A stretch of 64,000 bases of DNA from Brachionus manjavacas (GCA_019054805.1 JAHQIY010000009.1:992001-1056000); one strand, 5' to 3'. Positions 53,101 to 58,457 are shown, counted from the stretch's first letter. Program-made: numbers and translations. Notes: generated by a model from the letters alone, not told the origin.

Positions 53101-53604
53101 AAATCTTTGTGAATCAGAGCTCCAGGACACCAAAAAAAAATCTTCAAGTATTTTCCTCTTATTTAAAGGTACTCTTATCTAAAGGTAAATTCATTTTTTT
53201 CGTAAAGATGGAGGTTTGATTGCTGGAATTTTGGTTCCCATATTTGTTTTAATAGCAGCTGCTTTGGGTGTCCTTTATTTTTACAAGAAAGATCAATTGA
53301 AGTAAAAGCTTATTATTTTAGGCAAATTTTATTTTTATTAATGAAATTATTTAGGGGATTCTTTTATAAAAGACAAATAAATGAACGAGAGACTGAATTA
53401 GAAGGCATTCAAAATCCTGTTTATAATCAAAATGAACTTGATGCGGATATAAATATGAATGCTCGGCATGATGACGCTGAAACTAATCTGCAGATACCCA
53501 TAACAGTAACATATTTTAATATTTATCCAAGTTTTCTAAAAAAAATTTTTTTATAGGACTCACTTGGTAAAGCAAGAACTTATTCAACTGTAGAAAACAA
53601 TTAA
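17070..53604 (+). CDS. MAM-B: giant single-pass receptor, ~51 MAM + 12 LDLa + EGF + TM + NPxY tail
   Basis: One spliced gene of 36.5 kb. Starting at ATG 17070, exons join in frame through GT-AG introns to the stop at 53602-53604. The three longest introns fall inside MAM modules, so the region cannot be divided into separate complete genes there. Order: signal-like N-terminus, 27 MAM modules in nine triplets, then MAM modules interleaved with 12 LDLa modules, a Ser/Thr-rich stalk, one EGF module, a membrane span and a ~75-residue tail with NPVY. Size is about 9,000 residues by module count. MAM modules mediate adhesion; LDLa modules bind calcium and ligands; NPxY in LDL-receptor-family tails recruits endocytic adaptors. 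Closest described architecture: MAM- and LDLa-containing surface proteins (MALRD1-like), but far larger. Ligand and tissue are unknown. An annotation pipeline may split it into several models. Confidence 0.85.
17264..19112 (+). CDS. MAM-B triplet 1: MAM modules 1-3 with Thr-rich linker
   Basis: Module 1 ([13 protein letters not shown]) shares [10 protein letters not shown] with MAM-A module 7. Module 2 ([13 protein letters not shown]) begins with an unusual KKKE lead-in. Module 3 is [28 protein letters not shown], the DFDW type. About seven short introns interrupt the segment. The linker after module 3 is [16 protein letters not shown]. The intron after NMTYK joins [10 protein letters not shown] in frame, using the acceptor just before 18939. 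Confidence 0.82.
19113..21335 (+). CDS. MAM-B triplet 2: MAM modules 4-6 with Thr/Pro linker
   Basis: Module 4 ([13 protein letters not shown]), module 5 ([11 protein letters not shown]) and module 6 ([27 protein letters not shown]). The exons are small and numerous. For example, the exon starting at 19404 holds only the FYYHLYGQT part, and the next starts at IGELNVK. The same splits occur in MAM-A modules 10-12. Linker: [14 protein letters not shown]. Module 5 lacks a typical FWYHM segment and has LNFYMFS, shared with MAM-A module 11. Confidence 0.8.
21336..23460 (+). CDS. MAM-B triplet 3: MAM modules 7-9 with Thr-rich linker
   Basis: Module 7 ([12 protein letters not shown]) carries the aromatic run [12 protein letters not shown]. 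Module 8 ([13 protein letters not shown]) ends at donor 22495, and a 329-nt intron (22495-22823) precedes AIDDVFM. Module 9 ([27 protein letters not shown]) has the enlarged first loop also seen in MAM-A module 15. Linker: [17 protein letters not shown]. All joints checked keep frame. Confidence 0.82.
23461..25563 (+). CDS. MAM-B triplet 4: MAM modules 10-12 with Thr-rich linker
   Basis: Module 10 ([11 protein letters not shown]), module 11 ([12 protein letters not shown]) and module 12 ([12 protein letters not shown]). Module 11 is split by several introns, including 24531-24758 (228 nt), which joins ENT to WQVAQA. Linker: [20 protein letters not shown]. Counterparts are MAM-A modules 16-18, which share the short first loop of module 10 and the [10 protein letters not shown] / CPNAGDCNFE entry to the third module. 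Confidence 0.82.
25564..27511 (+). CDS. MAM-B triplet 5: MAM modules 13-15 with Thr-rich linker
   Basis: Module 13 ([12 protein letters not shown]), module 14 ([12 protein letters not shown]; Lys replaces the usual Glu after DF) and module 15 ([11 protein letters not shown]). Module 15 has FRPLNDH in place of GP-x-x-DHT, as in its MAM-A partner, module 21. Linker: [19 protein letters not shown]. Exon breaks lie before the DH-T segment and inside the membrane-distal part of each module, as in the paralogue. Confidence 0.82.
27512..29607 (+). CDS. MAM-B triplet 6: MAM modules 16-18 with Thr-rich linker
   Basis: Module 16 ([12 protein letters not shown]) is interrupted after RRGTGFN by the intron 28010-28357, which contains two tRNA genes. 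The next exon opens with [10 protein letters not shown], in phase 0. Module 17 ([12 protein letters not shown]) and module 18 ([27 protein letters not shown]) follow. Linker: [17 protein letters not shown]. Modules 16 and 17 are the last that can be paired with MAM-A inside this window. Confidence 0.82.
28022..28032 (-). terminator. Pol III T-run terminator of minus-strand tRNA-Pro
   Basis: Eleven consecutive A on the plus strand, that is T on the transcript strand, directly after the discriminator base. Confidence 0.8.
28033..28104 (-). tRNA. tRNA-Pro (anticodon UGG), intronic, minus strand
   Basis: A 72-nt cloverleaf on the minus strand. Acceptor arms are GGCCUGA / UCAGGCC. The D-arm carries UGGUCUAGUGGUAUGAUUC, and the anticodon stem CUCGC/GCGAG encloses the loop UUUGGGU, giving UGG for proline. 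The T-arm has GGUUCGAUCC-type B-box sequence. An 11-T run on the transcribed strand follows directly (28022-28032 as A on plus), a pol III terminator. Internal A and B boxes are intact. It lies antisense inside a MAM-B intron and is identical to the gene at 28248. Confidence 0.95.
28248..28319 (+). tRNA. tRNA-Pro (anticodon UGG), intronic, plus strand
   Basis: Identical over all 72 nt to the minus-strand copy 143 bases upstream and facing away from it (divergent 5' ends). The loop UUUGGGU gives anticodon UGG. A run of eight T (28320-28327) follows immediately as pol III terminator. It lies in the same MAM-B intron on the sense strand. No CCA is encoded, as expected for a eukaryotic nuclear tRNA gene. 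Confidence 0.95.
28320..28327 (+). terminator. Pol III T-run terminator of plus-strand tRNA-Pro
   Basis: Eight consecutive T directly after the discriminator base. Confidence 0.8.
29608..31395 (+). CDS. MAM-B triplet 7: MAM modules 19-21
   Basis: Module 19 ([12 protein letters not shown]), module 20 ([12 protein letters not shown]) and module 21 ([23 protein letters not shown]). Module 20 lacks Glu in the C-x-FE motif (CTFS). Modules 19 and 20 lie in one long exon running from about 29149 to the donor near 30770. Introns then break module 21 at SNLK, MYGK, GEMG and TGDI. The spacer after module 21 ([11 protein letters not shown]) is Pro/Gln-rich and, unlike the other triplet linkers, has little Thr. 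Confidence 0.82.
31396..33313 (+). CDS. MAM-B triplet 8: MAM modules 22-24 with Thr-rich linker
   Basis: Module 22 ([12 protein letters not shown]), module 23 and module 24 ([22 protein letters not shown]). Module 23's entry is split by an intron after FEEGYC; the phase-1 joint continues [12 protein letters not shown]. Linker after module 24: [15 protein letters not shown]. Several introns break the YHMWG / GVDIGK and GDIGIDE regions. All joints I tested are in frame. Confidence 0.8.
33314..36372 (+). CDS. MAM-B triplet 9: MAM modules 25-27, spanning a 1.56-kb intron
   Basis: Module 25 ([12 protein letters not shown]) and module 26 ([12 protein letters not shown]) are read from one exon ending at 34202. 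The last part of module 26 resumes at 35765 ([19 protein letters not shown]), a phase-0 joint after NEDFE. Module 27 ([11 protein letters not shown]) has lost the GP-x-x-DHT motif ([11 protein letters not shown]). It is followed not by a Thr linker but by the first LDLa module, so this is where the N-terminal MAM-only part meets the MAM-LDLa part. Confidence 0.82.
35488..35516. repeat. C-rich hairpin plus spaced CCCC tracts in intron
   Basis: CTGGGG (35488-35493) and CCCCAG (35499-35504) pair around a 5-base loop. CCCC recurs at 35506-35509 and 35513-35516, each separated by AGA. It stands out in an intron that is otherwise almost pure A/T. Confidence 0.6.
35666..35687. repeat. CCGGTTT/AAACCGG inverted repeat in intron
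   Basis: Seven-base perfect arms around an 8-base AT loop, next to a further ACCGGG string. Confidence 0.6.
36373..37770 (+). CDS. MAM-B: LDLa1 - MAM28 - LDLa2 - MAM29 - LDLa3
   Basis: All in the single exon 35765-42063. LDLa1 (about 36400-36490) has only four Cys but keeps the calcium-type acidic end (DCQNGLDE). MAM28 starts [11 protein letters not shown]. LDLa2 (36990-37095) has six Cys and CGDNSDE. MAM29 is [12 protein letters not shown] spacer [15 protein letters not shown] leads to LDLa3 (about 37650-37770; [10 protein letters not shown]). LDLa modules fold around calcium through the D-x-SDE acids and often form ligand-binding repeats. Confidence 0.85.
37771..39830 (+). CDS. MAM-B: MAM modules 30-33 and Ser/Thr linker
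   Basis: Uninterrupted coding. MAM30 ([11 protein letters not shown]) has LFMDN where FWYHM is usual. MAM31 ([12 protein letters not shown]), MAM32 ([11 protein letters not shown]) and MAM33 ([23 protein letters not shown]) follow. The linker is [18 protein letters not shown]31-33 keep the A-B-C like order ending in a DFDW module plus Thr linker, so the triplet pattern of the first half persists here even without introns. Confidence 0.83.
39831..41340 (+). CDS. MAM-B: MAM modules 34-36
   Basis: Uninterrupted coding. MAM34 ([13 protein letters not shown]), MAM35 ([12 protein letters not shown]) and MAM36 ([22 protein letters not shown]). MAM35 is shortened in the middle and lacks the GP-x-x-DHT segment (NEDLDHSYG). 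The triplet ends with CQGPPNPQG and runs straight into the four-Cys LDLa4. Confidence 0.83.
41341..42940 (+). CDS. MAM-B: LDLa4 - MAM37 - LDLa5 - MAM38
   Basis: LDLa4 (41350-41445) is the second four-Cys variant. MAM37 ([12 protein letters not shown]) and LDLa5 (41938-42050, CGDYSDE) follow. The 6.3-kb exon ends at 42063; the acceptor near 42163 completes Lys and gives [10 protein letters not shown], the start of MAM38. MAM38 is cut by five short introns up to about 42860, with IFEGIIGNG and DIALD on separate small exons. The linker [13 protein letters not shown] leads to LDLa6. Confidence 0.8.
42941..45420 (+). CDS. MAM-B: LDLa6 - MAM39-42 and linker
   Basis: LDLa6 (about 42953-43060; [10 protein letters not shown]) precedes MAM39 ([11 protein letters not shown]), MAM40 ([12 protein letters not shown]), MAM41 ([11 protein letters not shown]) and MAM42 ([24 protein letters not shown]). 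MAM40-42 form another triplet ending in a DFDW module and the spacer [15 protein letters not shown]. Short introns return here, placed before the DH-T segment and before AIDD as in the first half. Confidence 0.82.
45421..47780 (+). CDS. MAM-B: MAM modules 43-45, spanning a 742-nt intron
   Basis: MAM43 ([12 protein letters not shown]), MAM44 ([12 protein letters not shown]) and MAM45 ([11 protein letters not shown]). MAM44 is split by the intron 46145-46886, joining SYDH to [13 protein letters not shown] in phase 0. The exon that follows is long and runs to near 49911. The triplet again has GY/GF in the middle module, and MAM45 leads directly into LDLa7 rather than a Thr linker. Confidence 0.82.
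46145..46886 (+). other. Long intron of MAM-B (742 nt)
   Basis: A GT-AG intron inside MAM module 44. AT-rich, without recognisable genes, RNA or repeats. Confidence 0.7.
47781..49160 (+). CDS. MAM-B: LDLa7 - MAM46 - LDLa8 - MAM47 - LDLa9
   Basis: LDLa7 (47787-47882) keeps six Cys but its acidic end is changed ([10 protein letters not shown]). MAM46 (47890-48370) is atypical: it reads [13 protein letters not shown], lacking both N-terminal Cys that normally pair. LDLa8 (48375-48490; CGDLSDE), MAM47 ([11 protein letters not shown]), the linker ISTTTTPPP and LDLa9 (49055-49160; [10 protein letters not shown]) follow. Intron-free throughout. GC is visibly higher than in the first half of the gene. 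Confidence 0.83.
49161..51360 (+). CDS. MAM-B: MAM48 - LDLa10 - MAM49, spanning a 985-nt intron
   Basis: MAM48 ([11 protein letters not shown]) lacks the GP-x-x-DHT segment. LDLa10 lies at 49658-49775 (CGDSSDE). MAM49 ([14 protein letters not shown]) is interrupted by a tiny intron at 49912-49955 that happens to be open in frame, and by a long one at 50197-51181 joining NNLN to [11 protein letters not shown] in phase 1. The module ends [10 protein letters not shown], then YTFTTPSP leads to LDLa11. Confidence 0.8.
50197..51181 (+). other. Long intron of MAM-B (985 nt)
   Basis: A GT-AG intron inside MAM module 49. AT-rich with long A and T runs; nothing further recognised. Confidence 0.7.
51361..52830 (+). 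CDS. MAM-B: LDLa11 - MAM50 - LDLa12 - MAM51
   Basis: LDLa11 (51370-51480; [10 protein letters not shown]), MAM50 ([11 protein letters not shown]), LDLa12 (52078-52195; CCDSSDE, with a doubled Cys before the acidic end) and MAM51 ([11 protein letters not shown]). Short introns occur near 51663-51718, 52210-52269 and 52420-52460. MAM51 is the last MAM module and its FWYHM region is replaced by GVRLWSVIS. Confidence 0.82.
52831..53604 (+). CDS. MAM-B C-terminus: Ser/Thr stalk, EGF, membrane span, NPVY tail
   Basis: A ~50-residue Ser/Thr stretch (about 52835-53010, probably O-glycosylated) leads to one EGF module at 53015-53110 with six Cys (CPVNYC...[12 protein letters not shown]). After an intron comes a strongly hydrophobic run ([19 protein letters not shown], about 53215-53272) and basic YFYKK, a typical type I stop-transfer. 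The cytoplasmic tail, on two exons from 53355, is acidic with NPVY at 53413-53424 and a YSTV near the end, closing in ENN-stop. NPxY motifs in such tails bind PTB-domain adaptors for clathrin uptake or signalling; that role is inference. Confidence 0.85.
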
Positions 53605-53677
53605 ATGATTTTTTGAAATATTTTCTTTTTTTGTTCATAAACCATTTTAATTAGATTTTAAAAATTTTAAACTTTTA

Positions 53678-53683
53678 AATAAA
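53678..53683 (+). promoter_or_regulatory. Putative polyadenylation signal of MAM-B
   Basis: AATAAA 74 bases after the stop codon. In such AT-rich DNA the hexamer is common, so this is only likely. Confidence 0.5.
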
Positions 53684-54206
53684 TGAATTTTTTACTTTTT
53701 TGATTTTAATTTAAAAAATCTTAGCTTTACTTGACTAAATAAATAGCACGGAATTTTAATATTTTTGTCATTTCGTGAAATTTTTTTATTAAGAGTAAAA
53801 TTAAAAAAAAAATTATAACTTGTTTTTGTTTAAAAACTTGAAAAAAAATTTATATAAAATAAGTAAAAACTATAAAAATTTTGCAAATATTAAAAATTTT
53901 TGAAAAAAATTAATAAAGTTCAAACTAAAGATGTGTTTAAATTTTCAAAAAATTATTGTTCGGTAAAAAATGTGGAATCAGTGTTTTAGTAGGACTCTAT
54001 CGGAAATTTAAAATTAAAAAAAAATTGCTTATAAAATTTTTTTTATAACTTAACTTAAACATGCCTTTTGTTACAAAATCTATTAATGTCGATTGAGCAT
54101 TTATTCAACTGTAAAGAAAAGTTAGGTCAATATTTTCTTCTTCCTGAAAAACTATTTATTTAAACAAAATATGCAATGAGTCAACTAAATCAAGGTTTCA
54201 TAATTA

Positions 54207-54300
54207 AAAAGGCCGGCCTTTTAAAAACGGTCCTCAGACGATCCGTCTAAAATGCGGACGTTTTGCTGGCCGGCCTGATGGCAGTTTAAGTCCGGCAACG
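54207..54300. repeat. GC-rich palindromic island with two GGCCGGCC octamers
   Basis: AAAAGGCCGGCCTTTT is a perfect 16-base palindrome (54207-54222). A second GGCCGGCC lies at 54268-54275, with CGGTCC, GATCCGTC and GCGGACG strings between and TCCGGCAACGGATC after it. Composition is unlike the surroundings. It could be the end of a small foldback transposon; no transposase is present. Confidence 0.55.
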
Positions 54301-54937
54301 GATCAACACTAATAATTTTTAAAAAATGCTGGATAAAAATACTTTTGGAATAAAAAATTTAAAAATGGGTAAAGAAATCTTTCTTTTTTTTTCAGTCTAA
54401 ATAACACGTAAAGCATGTTACATTTAAATTATTTGAATTAATTCAGAAATAAATTTTCATATCTAAAGATAGACTCTTTGAATTGAAGTGACAATTTTAA
54501 TTGATTTTCATTAACTTCAAGATATCCGTTTTTAACAAAGACTCTTAATTTAAATTAAGTAAAATTGGAATAAATAAGATGAAAATAGACTAGTTTAGCC
54601 TTTAAAAAAATAAAACATAACTATTTTTTATTTAAAAAACACATTGCTCTTGATTCTCAAATTCGGTTTAGGAGAAAAAATCCATGGTTTCTGGAATATC
54701 GTTGCTATCGAGAAAAAAATTCATATTTTCCTTTTTAATGCTACTTTTTAATTCATATCGAAGTTAAAATCATTTAAATTTATAGGTTAAATAAAAATAA
54801 AATTTCTTAAAAAAAAATAATTTTTTTTCAATAAGCAAAACATTAAAATTTTTTGTTCAAGTTTTATTGATAATTAATAAAAAAATTTTCAGAATAAAAT
54901 TTAAAATATTATTCTTTTAGATTTTAATCAATTTGAA

Positions 54938-55906
54938 ATGTTTAACACTATTACAAAAAAACATGTTATTTTATTTTTTATATCAACTCTATTTATAGTT
55001 TATCTAATTCATCAATTAAATAAATCTGGAAATATATTCCAAAATATCAGTGAAAAAAAAGTAAAAAGCGAGTTTTTTAAAGAATTGTTCTCAAATTCAT
55101 ATGATGAATATTCGTCCAAATGTGTTGATTTGTTTAAAAAGCTAAGATATCCCAACACCAGCTTAATAATCAGACCACCTCCTCGCAGACCACCTGCAGA
55201 TATGATGGACGATTTTACTATGAATGGGAAGATGCCGATAACAAGTTATTTATATTTTAATGAGGCCTATTCAGATTCTAACTCAGGCAATAAATCAGTG
55301 ATCAGTGAAATAATTTCGGAAAAAATTTATGATCAATTAAAGAAAGTCAGAAACAATCAGGGTCTTAACTACGGCGATAAGGTCCTTAATCAAATGATGC
55401 ATTCCCATGCCGAAAAGATAAAGAATAAATTTGTAGTTGTGATCGGAACTCAAGTGCCATGGATTGAAGCTATTGCTTATGATATTGGCGCTTCGTTTAT
55501 TACAACATTGGACTACAACCGAAAGAGATACATTTTGTCAAATATAAAGTGGGTCCATGTGAATGATTTTCTTGATGAACAAATAGAAAATAAAAAAATT
55601 GAACAATTCGATGTAGCAGCCAGTTTTTCCTCAATCGAGCATAGTGGTTTAGGCCGTTATGGTGATCCATTGTCACCCTATGGAGATGTTGAAGCTGTAA
55701 AACAAGTTCACTGCATGCTAAAGCCAGGAGGTCTTTTTTTTCTTTCATTGCCAGCTACACGCGATGGTTCTAGTAGAATAGAGTACAATGCCCATCGAGT
55801 CTATGGAACTGCTAGATTAAATCTCTTGTTCAAAGGATGGGAACTTTTGGAACAAAAAAGAGATTCAAGTGGCATGCATTTGATATTTGTTCTTAAAAAA
55901 AAATAG
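54938..55906 (+). CDS. DUF268-type membrane-anchored protein (322 aa)
   Basis: A single open exon of 322 codons. Residues about 8-26 form one hydrophobic segment near the N-terminus (HVILFFISTLFIVYLIHQL) after a short basic start, a type II signal anchor typical of Golgi enzymes. The rest resembles the DUF268 family known from Caenorhabditis and other invertebrates: a V-V-x-G-T-Q-x-PW motif (about residues 167-176), SIEHSGLGRYGDPL (about 231-244) and LKPGGLFFLSLP (about 260-271). The last string and the preceding TTLDYN look like a class I methyltransferase fold, but the biochemical activity of DUF268 is not established and I do not assign one. The ATG at 54938 is the first in frame and gives the anchor. 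Confidence 0.8.
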   Translation: MFNTITKKHVILFFISTLFIVYLIHQLNKSGNIFQNISEKKVKSEFFKELFSNSYDEYSSKCVDLFKKLRYPNTSLIIRPPPRRPPADMMDDFTMNGKMPITSYLYFNEAYSDSNSGNKSVISEIISEKIYDQLKKVRNNQGLNYGDKVLNQMMHSHAEKIKNKFVVVIGTQVPWIEAIAYDIGASFITTLDYNRKRYILSNIKWVHVNDFLDEQIENKKIEQFDVAASFSSIEHSGLGRYGDPLSPYGDVEAVKQVHCMLKPGGLFFLSLPATRDGSSRIEYNAHRVYGTARLNLLFKGWELLEQKRDSSGMHLIFVLKKK

Positions 55907-56729
55907 TTGTATAATTCAGATTGTTGTCATTCAAAAAATTATCCTTAAAGCATTTTTAATTTTTTATCGACAAGACAATTAATTATCATTATGGTATCAA
56001 TCTTTCAGAGCGTAAAAATTAATCGTCTTGTTTCAAATTATTATTAGGTCATTATACCAAGTTGTATTAGACCAAACTTCTACTTCGCAAGACGGATCCA
56101 AAAATTGAGCCAAGAAAATTAATATTTAATTATTTTCAATTGAAATAAATTTTATTAGAATTATTAAAATAGATATACTTTTACCACATTTTCAATTATG
56201 CTTAAGTTTTTAAAACGCGAAATAATTTTTGAGATAACGTAGCTAATTGTCACAAGTCAGCTCAAAGTCATGACTTTGACTTTTGGACAAGTCTGGAATT
56301 AAGCCCCATTTGATATTAGACAGTGACCTGAATTAAAAATCTTTATAGGTTTCCTGGTTGTGTGTTACTTCGACAAGTTAAAATGGACAAAAAATATCCG
56401 AATGAAATAGATAAATTTAAAGAAACAAAGGTAGAGAGAAACATGTAAAAAGATGAAAATATAAATTTAAAATTCCTTTTTTTTAATATAATGATTTTTT
56501 CTTCTTATTAAAAGAATAAATATTTCTAATTGCATAAACAGTAATTTAAATTCAAGTATCCAATTTCTCCATAAAATTACAGGATTCACAATAGCAACAA
56601 TCGAAGCAGAAGCATTCATTGCTTACAGCTACTTGATTAAGGCGGTCATTAAGTTAAAATAATTTTAACATTATCATACATACCATTTTAAATGCTAAGT
56701 AGAGGTTACTTTACTGTCTACCAATTTGG
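55907..56729. other. Intergenic region downstream of DUF268 gene
   Basis: AT-rich, no gene recognised. It holds a perfect 18-base palindrome TCAAAGTCATGACTTTGA at 56262-56279. Confidence 0.6.
56262..56279. repeat. Perfect 18-bp palindrome
   Basis: TCAAAGTCATGACTTTGA reads the same on both strands. The core TGACTTTGA recalls inverted nuclear-receptor half-sites (TGACTTT/AAAGTCA with no spacer), but function is not shown. Confidence 0.6.
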
Positions 56730-56734
56730 CATCC

Positions 56735-56940
56735 ACGTATGACTATGAGTTCTCGATTAGGTTGAGATCTGGTGAACGAGCACACCATGGCAGAACCTCA
56801 ATGTTCTGTTTTTTGAACCAGATGCCTACTGAGTGAGCAGTATGTCCCGAAGCGCTATCTTGCCGAAAAATCAAAGGGTCGTCTGGCTCAAATTGGAGTT
56901 CAACAGATGGTAAAGGATTTTTTTCCAAGATGCTGATATA
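56735..56940 (-). pseudogene. Tc1/mariner transposase fragment (C-terminal DDE part)
   Basis: On the minus strand about 67 codons read YISILEKNPLPSV, FRQDSASGHTAHSV, WFKKQNIEVLPWCARSPDLN and LIENS. These are the hallmark C-terminal segments of Tc1-type transposases: the catalytic D in QD-x-A-x-x-HTA and the SPDLN-x-IEN block with the third acid. The frame is broken upstream (a stop before VYISILE) and stops at TAG just after IENS. The N-terminal DNA-binding part is missing, and no terminal repeats were found nearby. It is a dead remnant. Confidence 0.85.
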
Positions 56941-56989
56941 GACTGATTAATAATGATGTATACACCAGTGCTTTTGTCATACTGAGACG

Positions 56990-58050
56990 TAGCTCAGATT
57001 TTAGCTAATTAAAAGCTACCTCAAAAGAAGGACATTTAGATTTTTGGAAAAGTCTTTTTACTTCTCTTTGTTCCTTAATAAATTCTACAATATTTTTTGG
57101 TAAGCTAGATTTAAAAAACTTTTGAGAGTGGAGTAGTATACTTTTTTGAGCAGCATGAATGATGAATGGTGTTCATTTAGCTAGTCATATAACTATTATG
57201 CTGACATGAAGACTTGAGTAAATCTTGATAGAGTTGTCAATTAGCTTTTTTCAAATTAAAATTAAAATTCGAACTAAGATAGGGAAGCACGGCTTTATAA
57301 TTGCGAGTAACGAGGCGTTAACTTTCCACTTTAATGTTATGTTTTATTTGCATGTTTATTATAACTTATTAGTTTTTAAAAAGCAAAAAATAACATGTAA
57401 TTTATCAATTAATGTGTATACTCTATTGACGATTTACGTCCAGAATTTTTTTAATAACTATTCAGTATTTGTTTTTTATTCACCTGTGTCTATGCTTAAT
57501 ATGCTCGTCACGTACCGCTCGATCCTCGTAAATTAACTGTAATAGGATGCTCAATAGAAATAAACGCTGGAATAGAAAAATGATAACTTAACATATCATT
57601 ATCTATCAGAGCTTTAAAATTAATATCTCTATCTAATAGTGAGGACGGTATTAATAAGTATCTTGGACTTCATAATATTTTATTTTAAATCTATTATATG
57701 TTGGTGTTTTATCAATAATTACTGAGAGTTTGAGCATGTTAATTATATTCTCTAAGATAAGAACATTCTTATTTTCTCTCAAACAAGCTAAACTTTTAAT
57801 TTTCGCATTCAGATCACCTACTATTATAAATTTTTCTCATTTCTTTGAACTATTTTTGAGAAGAGTTCGAAAGGGAGCTCAATATTAGTTCGATTGTAAA
57901 GATAAAAACAAAAAATTGTGTATTTTTTAAGCTTATTTTAATACAAACAAGTTCTACAGAAAACTTAACAAAAATAATTAATTTTTTCTTATTAACATAA
58001 TCTTTTTAAGACATTTTAAAATCAGAAAGCTACCATAACAAGGCTAGATA
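56990..58050 (-). pseudogene. Decayed non-LTR retrotransposon ORF2 (APE endonuclease and linker)
   Basis: Read on the minus strand, broken frames spell an AP-type endonuclease: VELVCIKISLKNTQFFVF (about 57975-57920), TNIELPFELFSKIVQRNE (about 57890-57840), FIIVGDLNAK (about 57828-57800; the GD-x-NA motif) and a tail RDINFKALIDND...FSIPAFISIEHPITVNL (about 57640-57540). Further on come KANxQLYQDLLKS (about 57240) and LPKNIVEFIKEQREVKRLFQ (about 57100-57040), the stretch between endonuclease and RT typical of Jockey/I-like elements. At least four frameshifts or stops occur and the RT itself is absent, cut near the Tc1 scrap. A short open stretch on the opposite strand (57225-57536) is only a shadow of it. 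Confidence 0.75.
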
Positions 58051-58457
58051 AAGCATTGCTCCGCAGTGAGTCTGCTGTAGCTTTTTATTATTATTATTAT
58101 TATCAAATCAATGATCTGATTTAAATTTAATAACTAATCTGTTCGTAGAGTAAGTTGATTAAAAAAGTTTCTTTTTCTATTTTCCTTTATTGATGTCAAA
58201 ATCATATCACTTCACGTCCTTCCAGTCAGAAGCAGGTTCTATTTTGTTATGGTTCCGTCAAAGGCATTTTTTAAATTACCTTCGCGCTGTCTAATTTGTT
58301 CGAATCCTGAAGTTTTTTGATTCCAAATCTGCGTTTAATTTTTATCTTCCTTAGAAGATATTTTACATGGAATAGATTTTTTTTCCCTCCAGTCATTTTG
58401 TTCCGTGTTCATACGTTGGGTACTCCAAAGTTTCCACGACAATAATTTTTCAATTTA
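58051..58457. other. Spacer between non-LTR remnant and nested DNA transposons
   Basis: Contains a (TTA)6 microsatellite at 58085-58102. On the minus strand there is a basic open stretch of about 40 codons starting near 58400 (MTGGKKNLFHVKYLLRKIKIKRRF...) that may be another piece of the non-LTR element. Not recognised further. Confidence 0.5.
58085..58102 (+). repeat. (TTA)6 microsatellite
   Basis: Six tandem TTA units. Confidence 0.8.

Larger units (their letters stand above)
53605..54937. other. Intergenic region between MAM-B and DUF268 gene
   Basis: AT-rich 3' flank of MAM-B and 5' flank of the next gene, without a recognisable coding sequence. It contains a GC-rich island with two GGCCGGCC sites (54207-54300). 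A pyrimidine-AG string at 54911-54920 (attcttttag), 17 bases before the ATG at 54938, could be a splice acceptor for a non-coding first exon or a trans-splice leader. Confidence 0.6.

Noticed and set aside
1-53604. CRISPR-like or satellite array from the ~2-kb periodicity
   Set aside because: The period reflects repeated protein modules with diverged DNA, not tandem identical DNA repeats.
17070-53604. Several separate MAM genes instead of one
   Set aside because: All long introns fall inside modules and join in frame, and only one leader and one membrane span were found. Transcript data could still show alternative starts.
57225-57536. Plus-strand open frame of ~100 codons
   Set aside because: It is antisense to the recognisable non-LTR retrotransposon remnant and has no protein features of its own.
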